A program made the position numbers and the translations under genes. Below, piece by piece: positions 13,776 to 22,485 of a stretch of 35,901 bases of DNA. The notes below the pieces were generated by a model that searched no databases, had not been told where the DNA came from, and worked only from the letters and a program-made list of their open reading frames with translations. This stretch comes from Firm-04 sp964463355 (GTDB taxonomy: Bacteria > Bacillota > Clostridia > Oscillospirales > Ruminococcaceae), in NCBI GenBank assembly GCA_964463355.1, contig CAYXBP010000020.1, forward strand, positions 1-35,901. Reading direction: 5' to 3'. Numbering within the stretch: the first letter of the stretch is position 1; each line of letters opens with the position of its first letter.

Positions 13776-16406
13776 ATGCCACAGATCACGGAATCGGAAA
13801 AGCAGCAGCTTTCCCCGATGATGCAGCAGTATTTCAAAATCAAGCAGGCGGTGGGCGAGGCCATTGTGTTTTTCCGTTTGGGTGATTTTTATGAGATGTT
13901 TTTTGACGATGCCGTGATGGTTTCCAAACTGCTGGAGCTGACTCTGACGGGCAGAGATTGCGGCTTGCCTACCCGCGCCCCTATGTGCGGTGTGCCGTAT
14001 CACAGTGCGGAACAATATCTGAAGCGATTGGTGGGCATGGGCTACCGTGTGGCAATCTGTGAGCAGATGGAGGATCCTGCGACGGCAAAAGGGCTGGTAG
14101 AACGCAGTGTGATCCGTATCGTAACGCCGGGTACCATCATTGAATCAACCATGCTGGACGAGTCAAATTGTAATTATCTGGCAGCGGTGTTTGCGGATGA
14201 AGAACGTTGTGCGTTTTGTGCGGCGGATATTTCCACCGGTGCGGTGAATCTGCATTTCACCGAGGGCAAGGATCGATTTAACGAGTTAATCGGTTTGCTT
14301 GATCGCTATCACCCTTCCGAATTGCTGATAACCGAAGATCTGCTGGATTGCAAGCCCTTGACCGATTTCCTGCGTACTCGCACTGATTGCCTGGTCACGC
14401 TGCGCGATAACCATTGCTTTGCCCCAGAACAGCAAAGAGAAACTGTACTGCAACAATGTGCGGCATCCTCTTTTACAGAGCTGGGGCTTTCTGAAGGTGG
14501 CGTAGATGCAGCCTGCGTGTGTGGTCTGTTTGAATACATCGCGGAAACGCAAAAAGCAATGGTGAATCGCTTTACCGCCATTACAGTACATGCCACGAAT
14601 AGCGTGATGGGTCTGGATTCTGCCGCAAGACGAAATCTGGAACTAACCGAAACTTTGCGTTCTCATGAGAAAAAAGGCTCCCTGCTGGGGGTTCTTGATC
14701 ACACACGAACCGCTATGGGCAGAAGAATGCTTCGCACTTGGATTGAGCAGCCCCTGACTGCCCCCGCCCGTATTATTGAGCGTCATGCAGCGGTGGAGCA
14801 TCTTATCCGTAACAGTGTGATTACCATGGAATTGCAAGATTTGATGGAACAGGTGTTTGATCTGGAACGTCTGATGTCCCGCGTGATGTTCCAGAAAGCT
14901 ACTCCTCGCGATATCAAGGCACTGGCGTGTACCGCAAAACAATTGCCGAATATCAAAGAACAGCTGCGTGGCTTGCCGCAAAGCAAACTGCTGATGCGTT
15001 TGGAGCAAGAGATCGCACCTCTTGATGACATTGCTGATTTGGCAGAGCGTGCATTGGTGGATGAACCGCCCCTTTTGTTGAAAGACGGCGGCATCATTCG
15101 GGATGGCTTTCACGAGGAATTGGACAGCCTGCGTCATGCGATGAATCATGGCAATGAACTGATTGAGGCCATTGAGCAGCAAGAGCGTGAGCGCACTGGA
15201 ATCAAGAATCTGAAAACGGGCTATCACCGTGTGTTTGGATACTATCTTGAGGTGAGCCGCTCATATTACGATATGGTGCCCGACAACTGGACGAGAAAAC
15301 AGACGCTTGCCAACTGCGAACGATTTGTTACACCAGAACTGAAGCAAGCGGAGAACACGATCATTGGCGCAAGAGATAAGGCACTGGCGTTGGAAAGTCA
15401 GATTTTCAACGAGCTGCGCGATTTTATTGCACAGCGTTTGGTGCCTGTGCAGCAGACCGCATCGGCGGTGGCACAGGTAGATGTACTATGTTCACTGGCG
15501 GTGGTTGCTACACAAAACGAATACTGCAAGCCAGAGATCGCAGTGGACGGCAGAATCGAAATTCGCGACGGCAGACACCCTGTTGTGGAGCAGATGCTGA
15601 CGGATACCGTGTTTGTGCCGAATGATACTTTGCTGGATTGTAAGAGCAATCGTCTGGCAATCATTACTGGGCCAAACATGAGTGGTAAATCTACATATAT
15701 GCGCCAAACGGCGTTGATTGTGCTGATGGCGCAGATGGGCAGCTTTGTACCTGCATCCTATGCGAAGATCTCTGTGGTGGATCAGATTTTTACTCGTGTG
15801 GGTGCGTCAGATGACCTTGCTGCCGGTGAGAGTACTTTCATGGTCGAGATGCACGAAGTTTCCAACATCCTGAAGAATGCCACGGCAAACAGCTTGGTGA
15901 TTCTGGATGAGGTGGGCAGGGGCACCTCAACCTTTGACGGCATCAGCATCGCAAGGGCGGTGGCGGAGTACATTGCAGGGAAGAATATTGGCTGCAAAAC
16001 ACTGTTCGCCACGCATTATCACGAGCTGACCATGCTGGAAGAACAGTGCGATGGTGTGCGTAATCTGAGCATTGCTGTGAAAAAGCATGGGGATACAATC
16101 CGTTTTTTGCGCAAGATTGTGGATGGTGCAGCAGATGACAGCTATGGTATCGAAGTAGCAAAGTTGGCAGGGCTACCTTCAAAGGTGACAGCAAGAGCCA
16201 AAACGCTGCTGACCGAACTGGAAGCGCAGAGCCGTGCCGAAAAAGAGGCGCATCGTGCGATGCAAAAGCGGGATACCGCACAGATCAGCTTTACTGCGGA
16301 TACCGACGAGCAGGTAGTTTCACAGCTGCGCAAAACCAATATTGCTGAATTGAGCGATGCCGAATGTCGTGAGTTGCTCAACGACCTTGTGGCGATGTTG
16401 CATTAA
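13776..16406 (+). CDS. mutS: DNA mismatch repair protein MutS
   Basis: MutS binds mismatches and small loops and recruits MutL. It is 876 residues long. Near the N-terminus GDFYEMF holds the mismatch-reading F-x-E (F38, E40). Connector, lever and clamp domains follow, then the ABC-type ATPase with Walker A GPNMSGKST (632-640), Walker B LVILDEVGRGTSTFDG and the ATHYHEL histidine motif. The C-terminal helix-turn-helix dimer region is present. An in-frame upstream extension to 13647 overlaps ylbF and is rejected, since AGGAGG (13765-13770) lies 5 nt before ATG 13776. The ylbF stop is 40 nt upstream, so they are cotranscribed. Confidence 0.97.
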   Translation: MPQITESEKQQLSPMMQQYFKIKQAVGEAIVFFRLGDFYEMFFDDAVMVSKLLELTLTGRDCGLPTRAPMCGVPYHSAEQYLKRLVGMGYRVAICEQMEDPATAKGLVERSVIRIVTPGTIIESTMLDESNCNYLAAVFADEERCAFCAADISTGAVNLHFTEGKDRFNELIGLLDRYHPSELLITEDLLDCKPLTDFLRTRTDCLVTLRDNHCFAPEQQRETVLQQCAASSFTELGLSEGGVDAACVCGLFEYIAETQKAMVNRFTAITVHATNSVMGLDSAARRNLELTETLRSHEKKGSLLGVLDHTRTAMGRRMLRTWIEQPLTAPARIIERHAAVEHLIRNSVITMELQDLMEQVFDLERLMSRVMFQKATPRDIKALACTAKQLPNIKEQLRGLPQSKLLMRLEQEIAPLDDIADLAERALVDEPPLLLKDGGIIRDGFHEELDSLRHAMNHGNELIEAIEQQERERTGIKNLKTGYHRVFGYYLEVSRSYYDMVPDNWTRKQTLANCERFVTPELKQAENTIIGARDKALALESQIFNELRDFIAQRLVPVQQTASAVAQVDVLCSLAVVATQNEYCKPEIAVDGRIEIRDGRHPVVEQMLTDTVFVPNDTLLDCKSNRLAIITGPNMSGKSTYMRQTALIVLMAQMGSFVPASYAKISVVDQIFTRVGASDDLAAGESTFMVEMHEVSNILKNATANSLVILDEVGRGTSTFDGISIARAVAEYIAGKNIGCKTLFATHYHELTMLEEQCDGVRNLSIAVKKHGDTIRFLRKIVDGAADDSYGIEVAKLAGLPSKVTARAKTLLTELEAQSRAEKEAHRAMQKRDTAQISFTADTDEQVVSQLRKTNIAELSDAECRELLNDLVAMLH

Positions 16407-16444
16407 AGGCAGCGCTGCAAGGATCATATAGAAAGGGACGCTTC

Positions 16445-18523
16445 ATGGGAGAAATTCATGTTTTGCCAAAGGAAATTGCAGAGCTGATTGCGGCAGGCGA
16501 AGTTATTGAACGACCTGCATCGGTGCTGAAAGAGTTGACGGAAAATGCTGTTGATGCAGGTGCTACACGCATCACAGCAGAACTGAAACGCGGCGGTGTA
16601 ATGTATATGCGCGTGACAGACGATGGCTGCGGCATTGCGCCTGAGCAGGTGCAAACAGCGTTTTTGCGTCATGCTACCAGTAAAATTCATGCAAAAGACG
16701 ATTTGGAAAACATTGGTACGCTGGGCTTTCGCGGTGAGGCGTTGGCGTCGGTCTGTGCGGTATCGCATACGGAACTGATGACGCGTCAAAAGGGGGCTGA
16801 TTACGGCGTACATTTTGCCGTAGATGGCGGCGAGGAGGGTAAGTGCGAACAAATCGGCTGCCCGGAAGGGACTACTATCATTGTACGTGATTTGTTCTAC
16901 AACGTGCCTGTGCGTGCAGGATTTCTGAAAAAAGATGCCGCCGAGGGCAATGCTTGCGTTACAGTGTTCCAGAAGATTGCAATGTCGCATCCAGAGATTT
17001 CCTTTCGATTGATTCGCGAAAACAAAACTGAGTTCTGTACCCCTGGCGATGGTAAGCTGTATTCGGCAATATATGCCATTTTTGGAAAAGACTTTGCCCA
17101 TGATTTGCTGCCTGTTCAGTATACTGAAACCACGGATGGCGGCAATGGCATTGTTGTTAATGGCTATACCGGAAAGCCGCTGTATGCCAAGCAGAACCGT
17201 TCGTTTCAGTTTTTCTTCATCAATGGCAGAGCAGTGCGCTCTGTGACCTGTACTGCCGCGTTGGAGGAAGCGTATCGTAATCTGGTGATGACGGGCAAAT
17301 ATCCTGCCTGCGTATTGCAGCTTACAGTTTCGCCGCGCACGGTGGATGTGAATATGCATCCTACTAAGGCAGAGGTGCGCTTTTCCGATGAAAAGCGAGT
17401 GTTCTCAGCAGTGTATTTTGCCGCACTGAATGCATTATCGCAGAATGGGCTGGTGTATGATTTTCGTTTGGCGCAGGCAAATCCCGCACAGATGCCTTCG
17501 ACTTCCGCAAAACCAAAAACGGATTGGTATGCGCCTTTGCCTGGACAAGATAACAATACACCTGCTGCGCCCCTGCCCGTATATCAGCAAAAAGCAGATA
17601 CAAGAATTGCCACGCAGGATTCCACACCTGTACCGCAAGTAAAACAGCCTGATATCGTCATTCAAACGGTGTCCTCTGCCGCAGAAGCGTTTGAAAAGCG
17701 CGAACAGTCGCAGGTATCTTCCGTGCTGGGCGGCGAGTCGGAAGAACAAAAATCATGTTATGCATCGGTTTTGCAAGGGGATGAAACCATCATGCAGACC
17801 GAATCGATATCGCAAACGCCTCCTGCACCGATAATTGTTCCAACACAGCAGGAAAAACAGTCGTTCCCACATTTGATGGCGGCGGTCAAGCAGCAGGAAC
17901 AGATATCGTCCCCTGTGGAAGAAACGCCGCCTCCTGCGCCGAAAGTAAAACAGCCTGATATCCATGTGGTGGGCGAAGTTTTCTCCAACTATGTGCTTGC
18001 AGAAGCAGGCGACCAGATGATTATTATGGATAAGCACGCAGCTCATGAACGCATTCTGTTTGAGCGTTTTCGTGCAAGGCAGTGTAAGGATCGACAGATT
18101 TTGCTGCAACCAGTGTCGGTTCTGCTGCCGATGGATCGTTGTGCAGCGTTGCAGGAACAGGCAGAAACGCTCTCGCAGGTGGGATTCTCTTTCGCCTTTG
18201 AGGATGTGCCAATCGTTCGGTTGACTGGGATTCCGATGAGTTGTGAAGGGCTGGATTTTGATGAAATGTTGCCGCAGCTTGCATATTATTGTACGCTGGA
18301 GATGCAGCAGCCTGAAGCGCATTTGCTGGACGACTTTTTTCATCAAATCGCTTGCAAGGCAGCTATTCGCGCAGGTGACCATAACACCACCGAGGAATTG
18401 CAGGTGCTTGCGACCCGTGTTTGGGAGGACGATGCGATTCGGCATTGCCCCCATGGCAGACCAGTGATGTTCATCCTCTCAAAGTATCAACTGGAAAAAC
18501 AGTTTAAGCGTATACAGAATTGA
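16445..18523 (+). CDS. mutL: DNA mismatch repair endonuclease MutL
   Basis: MutL is a GHKL ATPase that couples mismatch recognition to strand incision. In the N-terminal domain, E30 and N34 lie in KELTENAVDAGA, D59-x-G61 contacts ATP, and GFRGEAL is at 94-100. A low-complexity, Pro/Gln-rich linker spans about residues 330-510. The C-terminal dimer domain has DKHAAHERILFE (529-540), a variant of the DQHA-x2-E-x4-E metal motif with Lys for Gln, together with ACKAAIRAG and CPHGRP. It is therefore an endonuclease-type MutL, as expected for an organism without MutH. GAAAGGGA lies 6 nt before the ATG. It is 38 nt after mutS, and its stop is close to the miaA ribosome site. A 20-bp direct repeat lies in the linker. 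Confidence 0.95.
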   Translation: MGEIHVLPKEIAELIAAGEVIERPASVLKELTENAVDAGATRITAELKRGGVMYMRVTDDGCGIAPEQVQTAFLRHATSKIHAKDDLENIGTLGFRGEALASVCAVSHTELMTRQKGADYGVHFAVDGGEEGKCEQIGCPEGTTIIVRDLFYNVPVRAGFLKKDAAEGNACVTVFQKIAMSHPEISFRLIRENKTEFCTPGDGKLYSAIYAIFGKDFAHDLLPVQYTETTDGGNGIVVNGYTGKPLYAKQNRSFQFFFINGRAVRSVTCTAALEEAYRNLVMTGKYPACVLQLTVSPRTVDVNMHPTKAEVRFSDEKRVFSAVYFAALNALSQNGLVYDFRLAQANPAQMPSTSAKPKTDWYAPLPGQDNNTPAAPLPVYQQKADTRIATQDSTPVPQVKQPDIVIQTVSSAAEAFEKREQSQVSSVLGGESEEQKSCYASVLQGDETIMQTESISQTPPAPIIVPTQQEKQSFPHLMAAVKQQEQISSPVEETPPPAPKVKQPDIHVVGEVFSNYVLAEAGDQMIIMDKHAAHERILFERFRARQCKDRQILLQPVSVLLPMDRCAALQEQAETLSQVGFSFAFEDVPIVRLTGIPMSCEGLDFDEMLPQLAYYCTLEMQQPEAHLLDDFFHQIACKAAIRAGDHNTTEELQVLATRVWEDDAIRHCPHGRPVMFILSKYQLEKQFKRIQN
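17637..17962 (+). repeat. 20-bp direct repeat pair inside the mutL linker
   Basis: The sequence AAGTAAAACAGCCTGATATC occurs at 17637-17656 and again at 17943-17962, 306 bp apart and in the same frame, encoding VKQPDI at residues 399-404 and 501-506. Recombination or slippage between the copies would remove exactly 102 codons of linker without a frameshift. Confidence 0.85.
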
Positions 18524-18537
18524 AGGGAGTGACTACT

Positions 18538-19485
18538 TTGCCGCAAAAACCGCCTGTATGGGCAGTGGTCGGCGCGACTGCATCGGGCAAGACTGCGCTG
18601 GGCGTGCAGCTTGCGCTGCATTACAACGGTGAAGTGGTTTCCGCCGATTCTATGCAGATATATCAGGGGTTGGATATCGCTACAGCCAAGCCCACTTCCA
18701 ATGAAATGCAGGGAGTTCCCCATCATCTTATTAGTATGCTATCTCCCGAAACACCCTGCTCCGTTGCTGATTACGTGGAGTACGCCCGTGTGGCTATTGC
18801 TGATATCCACGCAAGGGGCAAGCTGCCCATTGTGGTGGGCGGTACGGGATTGTATATCGACAGTCTGCTGGAGAACATTCAATTTCCCGATGTGCCGTCT
18901 TCTCAGGCAGTGCGTGAACGTCTTGCAGCGGAAGCGGAAACCGATGGCGCAGCTGCCTTGTTTGCCAGATTGCAGCGGTGCGATCCTGAATCAGCAGCAA
19001 AGTTGCATGAGAATAATCTGCGTAGGGTGATCCGTGCGCTGGAAGTGTATGAGCTGACTGGGACAACACTCAGCGAGTTTGCAAGACAAAGCCGCAGCGT
19101 GCCATCGCCGTGGGATGTGACATGGTTTGGCATTGGATTTACAGATCGTCGGAAATTGTATGAGCGCATCGACTGCCGCGTAGACTGTATGCTGGAGATG
19201 GGGCTTGCCGATGAGGTGCGCGAAGAATACGAAAGCTGCCGCCGCCGAGCCACTGCCGCTGCTGCAATCGGGTATAAGGAGTTGCTGCCGTGGCTGTATG
19301 GTGAGGCTTCTATGGCGGATTGTGTTGCAAAATTGAAGCAGGAAACCCGACGATATGCCAAGCGACAGGGTACGTGGTTTCGTCGAAATGAGCAAATCAA
19401 CTGGATCTACAGAGATGATATTTGTGAAAATTTGGAAATTTTTTCGAAATGCCAAAAAATCATAGCCAAAAACGGCGAGTTGTGA
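18538..19485 (+). CDS. miaA: tRNA dimethylallyltransferase
   Basis: MiaA transfers a dimethylallyl group to N6 of A37 in tRNAs reading U-starting codons. The P-loop GATASGKT is at 12-19, followed by VSADSMQIYQGLDIATAKPT (35-54) and HHLI, the family's phosphate- and substrate-binding motifs. GGTGLYIDSLL is near residue 100, and the C-terminal part has KQETRRYAKRQGTWFRR. The protein is 315 residues long. The start is taken as TTG at 18538, 8 nt after AAGGGAG (18523-18529). The alternative TTG at 18520 lies upstream of that site. It follows mutL closely and precedes hfq, the classic miaA-hfq pairing. Confidence 0.93.
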   Translation: MPQKPPVWAVVGATASGKTALGVQLALHYNGEVVSADSMQIYQGLDIATAKPTSNEMQGVPHHLISMLSPETPCSVADYVEYARVAIADIHARGKLPIVVGGTGLYIDSLLENIQFPDVPSSQAVRERLAAEAETDGAAALFARLQRCDPESAAKLHENNLRRVIRALEVYELTGTTLSEFARQSRSVPSPWDVTWFGIGFTDRRKLYERIDCRVDCMLEMGLADEVREEYESCRRRATAAAAIGYKELLPWLYGEASMADCVAKLKQETRRYAKRQGTWFRRNEQINWIYRDDICENLEIFSKCQKIIAKNGEL

Positions 19486-19491
19486 TATAAT
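19463..19491 (+). promoter_or_regulatory. Promoter of hfq, inside the end of miaA
   Basis: TAGCCA (19463-19468, four of six consensus bases) and a perfect TATAAT (19486-19491) have a 17-nt spacer, with an extended TGA formed by the miaA stop codon. The start near 19498 gives a leader of about 92 nt for hfq. Confidence 0.6.
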
Positions 19492-19589
19492 GTAGATTGC
19501 GTAGTTGTATCGGTATCCGCTTTGCAAAAAAGCAGAACCGTACTCAAAACAGACACATAATTTAAGGAAAGAAACGAGGCATTGATTTT

Positions 19590-19832
19590 ATGAGCAAAAC
19601 TTTGAATTTACAGGATGTTTTTTTGAATCAGGCACGCAAGGAACGTATCCCTCTGACCATTTTTCTGACCAACGGCTACCAGTTCAAGGGCGTTGTCCGC
19701 GGTTTCGACAGCTATATCGTGATTTTGGACTGCGATGGCAAGCAGCAGCTTGTCTATAAGCACGCCATTTCTACCATTATCCCCATGAGACCGATCTCCA
19801 TTCTGGATGCAGCCGAGAAGGAAGAAGGCTAA
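19590..19832 (+). CDS. hfq: RNA chaperone Hfq
   Basis: This 80-residue Sm-like protein forms a hexameric ring that binds RNA. Helix 1 carries NLQDVFLNQARKERIP. The Sm1 motif includes TNGYQFKGVVRGFDSYIVIL, and Sm2 includes YKHAISTIIP, in which the conserved KH contacts RNA. The short C-terminal tail is acidic. The neighbouring miaA supports the call. GAGG lies about 10 nt before the ATG. The stop is 3 nt from the next gene, so cotranscription is likely. Confidence 0.96.
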   Translation: MSKTLNLQDVFLNQARKERIPLTIFLTNGYQFKGVVRGFDSYIVILDCDGKQQLVYKHAISTIIPMRPISILDAAEKEEG

Positions 19833-19835
19833 CAC

Positions 19836-21089
19836 ATGAATGAGATCACAACGCGAATCCTTCAGGGGCTCGTCGTTGCGTTTGTCGTTGTGCTGGTGGT
19901 CAGCATGATTTTCAACCTGTTTAACCGCGATTACAAAACCGAAACCGCCGTATATGGTTCTGTCAGTGAAACGGAGTCCTTTCAGGGCGTGTATGTTCGC
20001 GATGAAACCGTTACGGAGTATTCTGGAAACGGTGTGGTGCGTTATTGCGTCACAGATGGCGCAAAGCTTGGCGTTGGTAGCGTGATCGCAGAGGTGTATA
20101 CTTCTGAGGAGCAGATCGACCTGCGTAACCTGATTGCGGAAAAACAGGACGAGCTTGCATTGCTCAACAAGATTGAGAATCTGGGTACCAGCGAAAATGC
20201 ACAGCCGTCCAATCTCGCAGCACTGATCAACGACCGGTATAGAGCGTTGATGAAAATGCGTGAGCAGGGCCGGTTTGATGGCGTTGTTGAGGAAAAAAGC
20301 GAACTTACCGCACTGATGAGTACCTATCAAAAGATTACAGAGGATAATGTGGATTTCACTGGGCGTATTTCTGCGCTGCAACAGGAAATCACCGCGTTGG
20401 AGGCGAAGAAAACCAGTCCCAGAGAGGTCATTACAGCTGAAGAAAGCGCATATTTCATCAGCTATATTGACGGATATGAAACACAGTTTACTGTGGATAC
20501 GATTGGCACACTGACACCAGAGCAGATTGCCGCTGTGAATGATGACGGTGCGTATGCCGCCAATCGTGCAGGCGTGATTGGAAAGCTGGTGGATGGTTAC
20601 GCATGGTATATTGTGGGCATATTTGATAATACTACCTTGCGCCTTTCAGAAGGAGATACGCTTCGCGTTCGACCAGATTCCGCTTCGGAAACGATGAGCG
20701 CAAAGGTTGTTTCGCTAACCTCCGCTGGTGATATCAGTGAAACCCAGATCGTTCTGCGCTGCGAAACCATGACTTATGATATCGTGCAGCACCGTGCTGA
20801 GCGCGTGGAAATCGTGCGTGAGACTGTAGAGGGCGTGAAAGTTCCGCGTTCTGCCATTCGTTTTCTTGATCTTGAGGAAACGGCGGAGAATGAGGATGGT
20901 TCCAAATACACCACCCAAAACCGCTATATGGGCGTGTGGATTCTCGTGGGTGAGAATGCTTTGTTCAAAAAGCTGGATATCGTCTACGAGGCAGAGGATT
21001 TTTATCTCTCAAGGCTCAATGCCGGCACAGATTATGTCGCGTTGTACGATGATATTATCGTGGATGGAGTGATGGCTGATGGCAACTGA
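19836..21089 (+). CDS. HlyD-like membrane fusion/adaptor protein of the yggS-sepF cluster
   Basis: A 417-residue, single-span membrane protein with a helix at about residues 8-29 and a large extracytoplasmic part. It begins with a lipoyl/barrel-sandwich-like segment (GVYVRDETV...GVVRYCVTDGAKLGVGSVIAEVY, about 51-88). A coiled-coil hairpin (about 92-190) follows, then further beta-barrel parts with VKVPRSAIRF near residue 338. The layout is that of HlyD/periplasmic adaptor proteins, though no transporter gene is adjacent. In Clostridia such genes often precede yggS and sepF, which suggests a link to cell division or the envelope; the actual role is unknown. The start is 3 nt after the hfq stop. 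The end overlaps yggS by 11 nt. Confidence 0.7.
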   Translation: MNEITTRILQGLVVAFVVVLVVSMIFNLFNRDYKTETAVYGSVSETESFQGVYVRDETVTEYSGNGVVRYCVTDGAKLGVGSVIAEVYTSEEQIDLRNLIAEKQDELALLNKIENLGTSENAQPSNLAALINDRYRALMKMREQGRFDGVVEEKSELTALMSTYQKITEDNVDFTGRISALQQEITALEAKKTSPREVITAEESAYFISYIDGYETQFTVDTIGTLTPEQIAAVNDDGAYAANRAGVIGKLVDGYAWYIVGIFDNTTLRLSEGDTLRVRPDSASETMSAKVVSLTSAGDISETQIVLRCETMTYDIVQHRAERVEIVRETVEGVKVPRSAIRFLDLEETAENEDGSKYTTQNRYMGVWILVGENALFKKLDIVYEAEDFYLSRLNAGTDYVALYDDIIVDGVMADGN

Positions 21090-21801
21090 AACCGAACGCG
21101 TTGCAGTATTGCAACGATGTAAAGACGCACAGGAGAAGATCCGCGCGGCTTGTGCAGCCTGTGGCAGAGATCCTGACGCAGTCACGTTGATGGCTGTGAC
21201 CAAAACCGTTGCACCAGAACTCGTCAATGTTGCAGTTTCAGCAGGGATTCATGTGCTAGGCGAGAATCGTGTGCAGGAGTACCTCTCAAAACGGGCGGCG
21301 TATGACCCCGCTGCCGAGGTGCAGTTCATCGGACATCTGCAAACAAATAAAGTCAGGCAGATCGTGGGTGACGTGACCTTGATCCATTCCGTGGATAGCG
21401 TACGACTCGCCGCTGCTATTGAAAAGGAAGCCGCCACGCTGCAAATCATACAGCCTGTGCTGTTGGAATTGAATGCCGCAGGGGAAGAGAGCAAATCTGG
21501 TGTAACGGCAAACGCCTTGCCTGATTTGCTGCGTGAGGTGATGGCGATGCCACATCTTGCGATAAAGGGTTTAATGACCATTCCCCCACCAGTTCATTGT
21601 GAGGCAGAGGCGGATGCGATGTTTGAGCAGATCGCCGCGCTCTATCAAAAAATGCAGCAGATCGCTCCGTTACCCGTGCTTTCCATGGGTATGTCTGGGG
21701 ATTATGAATCTGCCGTGCGCCATGGCTCTACCATGGTCAGGCTCGGCAGTGCCTTGTTTGGGCCGCGGGTGTATCCTGTAAAGCCCGAAAGTACCACATA
21801 A
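21079..21801 (+). CDS. yggS: YggS-family pyridoxal phosphate homeostasis protein
   Basis: This 240-residue, single-domain TIM-barrel protein (COG0325, Bacillus YlmE) binds PLP and keeps its level in balance. The PLP lysine is K42 in LMAVTKT. HVLGENRVQEY, QFIGHLQTNK and, near the end, MSGDYESAVRHGSTMVRLGSALFG are the phosphate- and cofactor-binding motifs. It overlaps the preceding gene by 11 nt and is followed after 61 nt by sepF, as in the Bacillus ylmE-sepF order. Confidence 0.93.
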   Translation: MATETERVAVLQRCKDAQEKIRAACAACGRDPDAVTLMAVTKTVAPELVNVAVSAGIHVLGENRVQEYLSKRAAYDPAAEVQFIGHLQTNKVRQIVGDVTLIHSVDSVRLAAAIEKEAATLQIIQPVLLELNAAGEESKSGVTANALPDLLREVMAMPHLAIKGLMTIPPPVHCEAEADAMFEQIAALYQKMQQIAPLPVLSMGMSGDYESAVRHGSTMVRLGSALFGPRVYPVKPESTT

Positions 21802-21803
21802 TT

Positions 21804-21821
21804 TACAACCGTATGGTTGTA
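21804..21821. repeat. 18-nt inverted repeat before sepF
   Basis: TACAACC (21804-21810) and GGTTGTA (21815-21821) are perfect 7-bp arms around GTAT, two bases after the yggS stop. No U-tract follows, so it is not an intrinsic terminator. It could be a protein-binding palindrome, an mRNA stem or a processing site. Confidence 0.5.
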
Positions 21822-21862
21822 TGATATTCCAAGCCGCAAAACGAAAGAAAAGGAGAATTACC

Positions 21863-22450
21863 ATGAGTTTTTGGAACAAGATCGTTGACTTCGTAGCCCC
21901 CAAGGAGGATGACGGCGATGAGGTGGATACCGAACGTGACTCCCGTTCTGACGCTAAGTGGAGCAGAGAATCCAAAGAAGTGAGGGAGACAAGACCCGCA
22001 CGTGAAACTGCTTCTGAACGTGAGTACGCATCCGATGCCACCCGCTCGTTCCGCTACGGCGAATCCAGCAGCTATGCTTCCGCAGGTAGTGCCGCAACTG
22101 CACGCGCCACTACCTCTGCCATTGATCACGCAGAGCAGCGCAGCAAGGTTGTGAATATTCAGGCAACTGCGCAGCTGCAAGTGGTTCTGGTGAAGCCTGA
22201 GGTCTACAGCGATGCAAAACAGATCGCCGATCATCTTATTGCGAAGAGAACTGTTGTGCTGAATCTGGAAACTGCTGATGCCAGCAACAAGCGCAGGATC
22301 ATCGACTTTTTGGTGGGTGTTGCCTACGCAAACGGCGGTAGCCTCAAGCCCGTTGCCAACCTGACTTACATCATTACGCCCTACAATGTCGGTTTCATCG
22401 GTGAAGATCTCGTCAATGAGCTTGAATCGAACGGCGTTTCCATGATGTAA
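21863..22450 (+). CDS. sepF: Cell division protein SepF
   Basis: SepF tethers and bundles FtsZ filaments at the septal membrane. The protein has 195 residues. The N-terminal amphipathic helix MSFWNKIVDFVAP is the membrane anchor. A long charged, Arg/Ser-rich linker (about 14-100) follows, then the SepF core (about 103-195) with VVLVKPEVY, the RTVVLNL strand, RRIIDFLVGVAYA and ITPYNVGF. An upstream in-frame ATG at 21821 is rejected because AAAGGAG (21848-21854) lies 8 nt before ATG 21863. The YlmG and YlmH genes that often sit between sepF and divIVA are absent. Confidence 0.95.
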   Translation: MSFWNKIVDFVAPKEDDGDEVDTERDSRSDAKWSRESKEVRETRPARETASEREYASDATRSFRYGESSSYASAGSAATARATTSAIDHAEQRSKVVNIQATAQLQVVLVKPEVYSDAKQIADHLIAKRTVVLNLETADASNKRRIIDFLVGVAYANGGSLKPVANLTYIITPYNVGFIGEDLVNELESNGVSMM

Positions 22451-22485
22451 GCTGCACATACGCAATCGAGAGAGGAGTATTCCAC

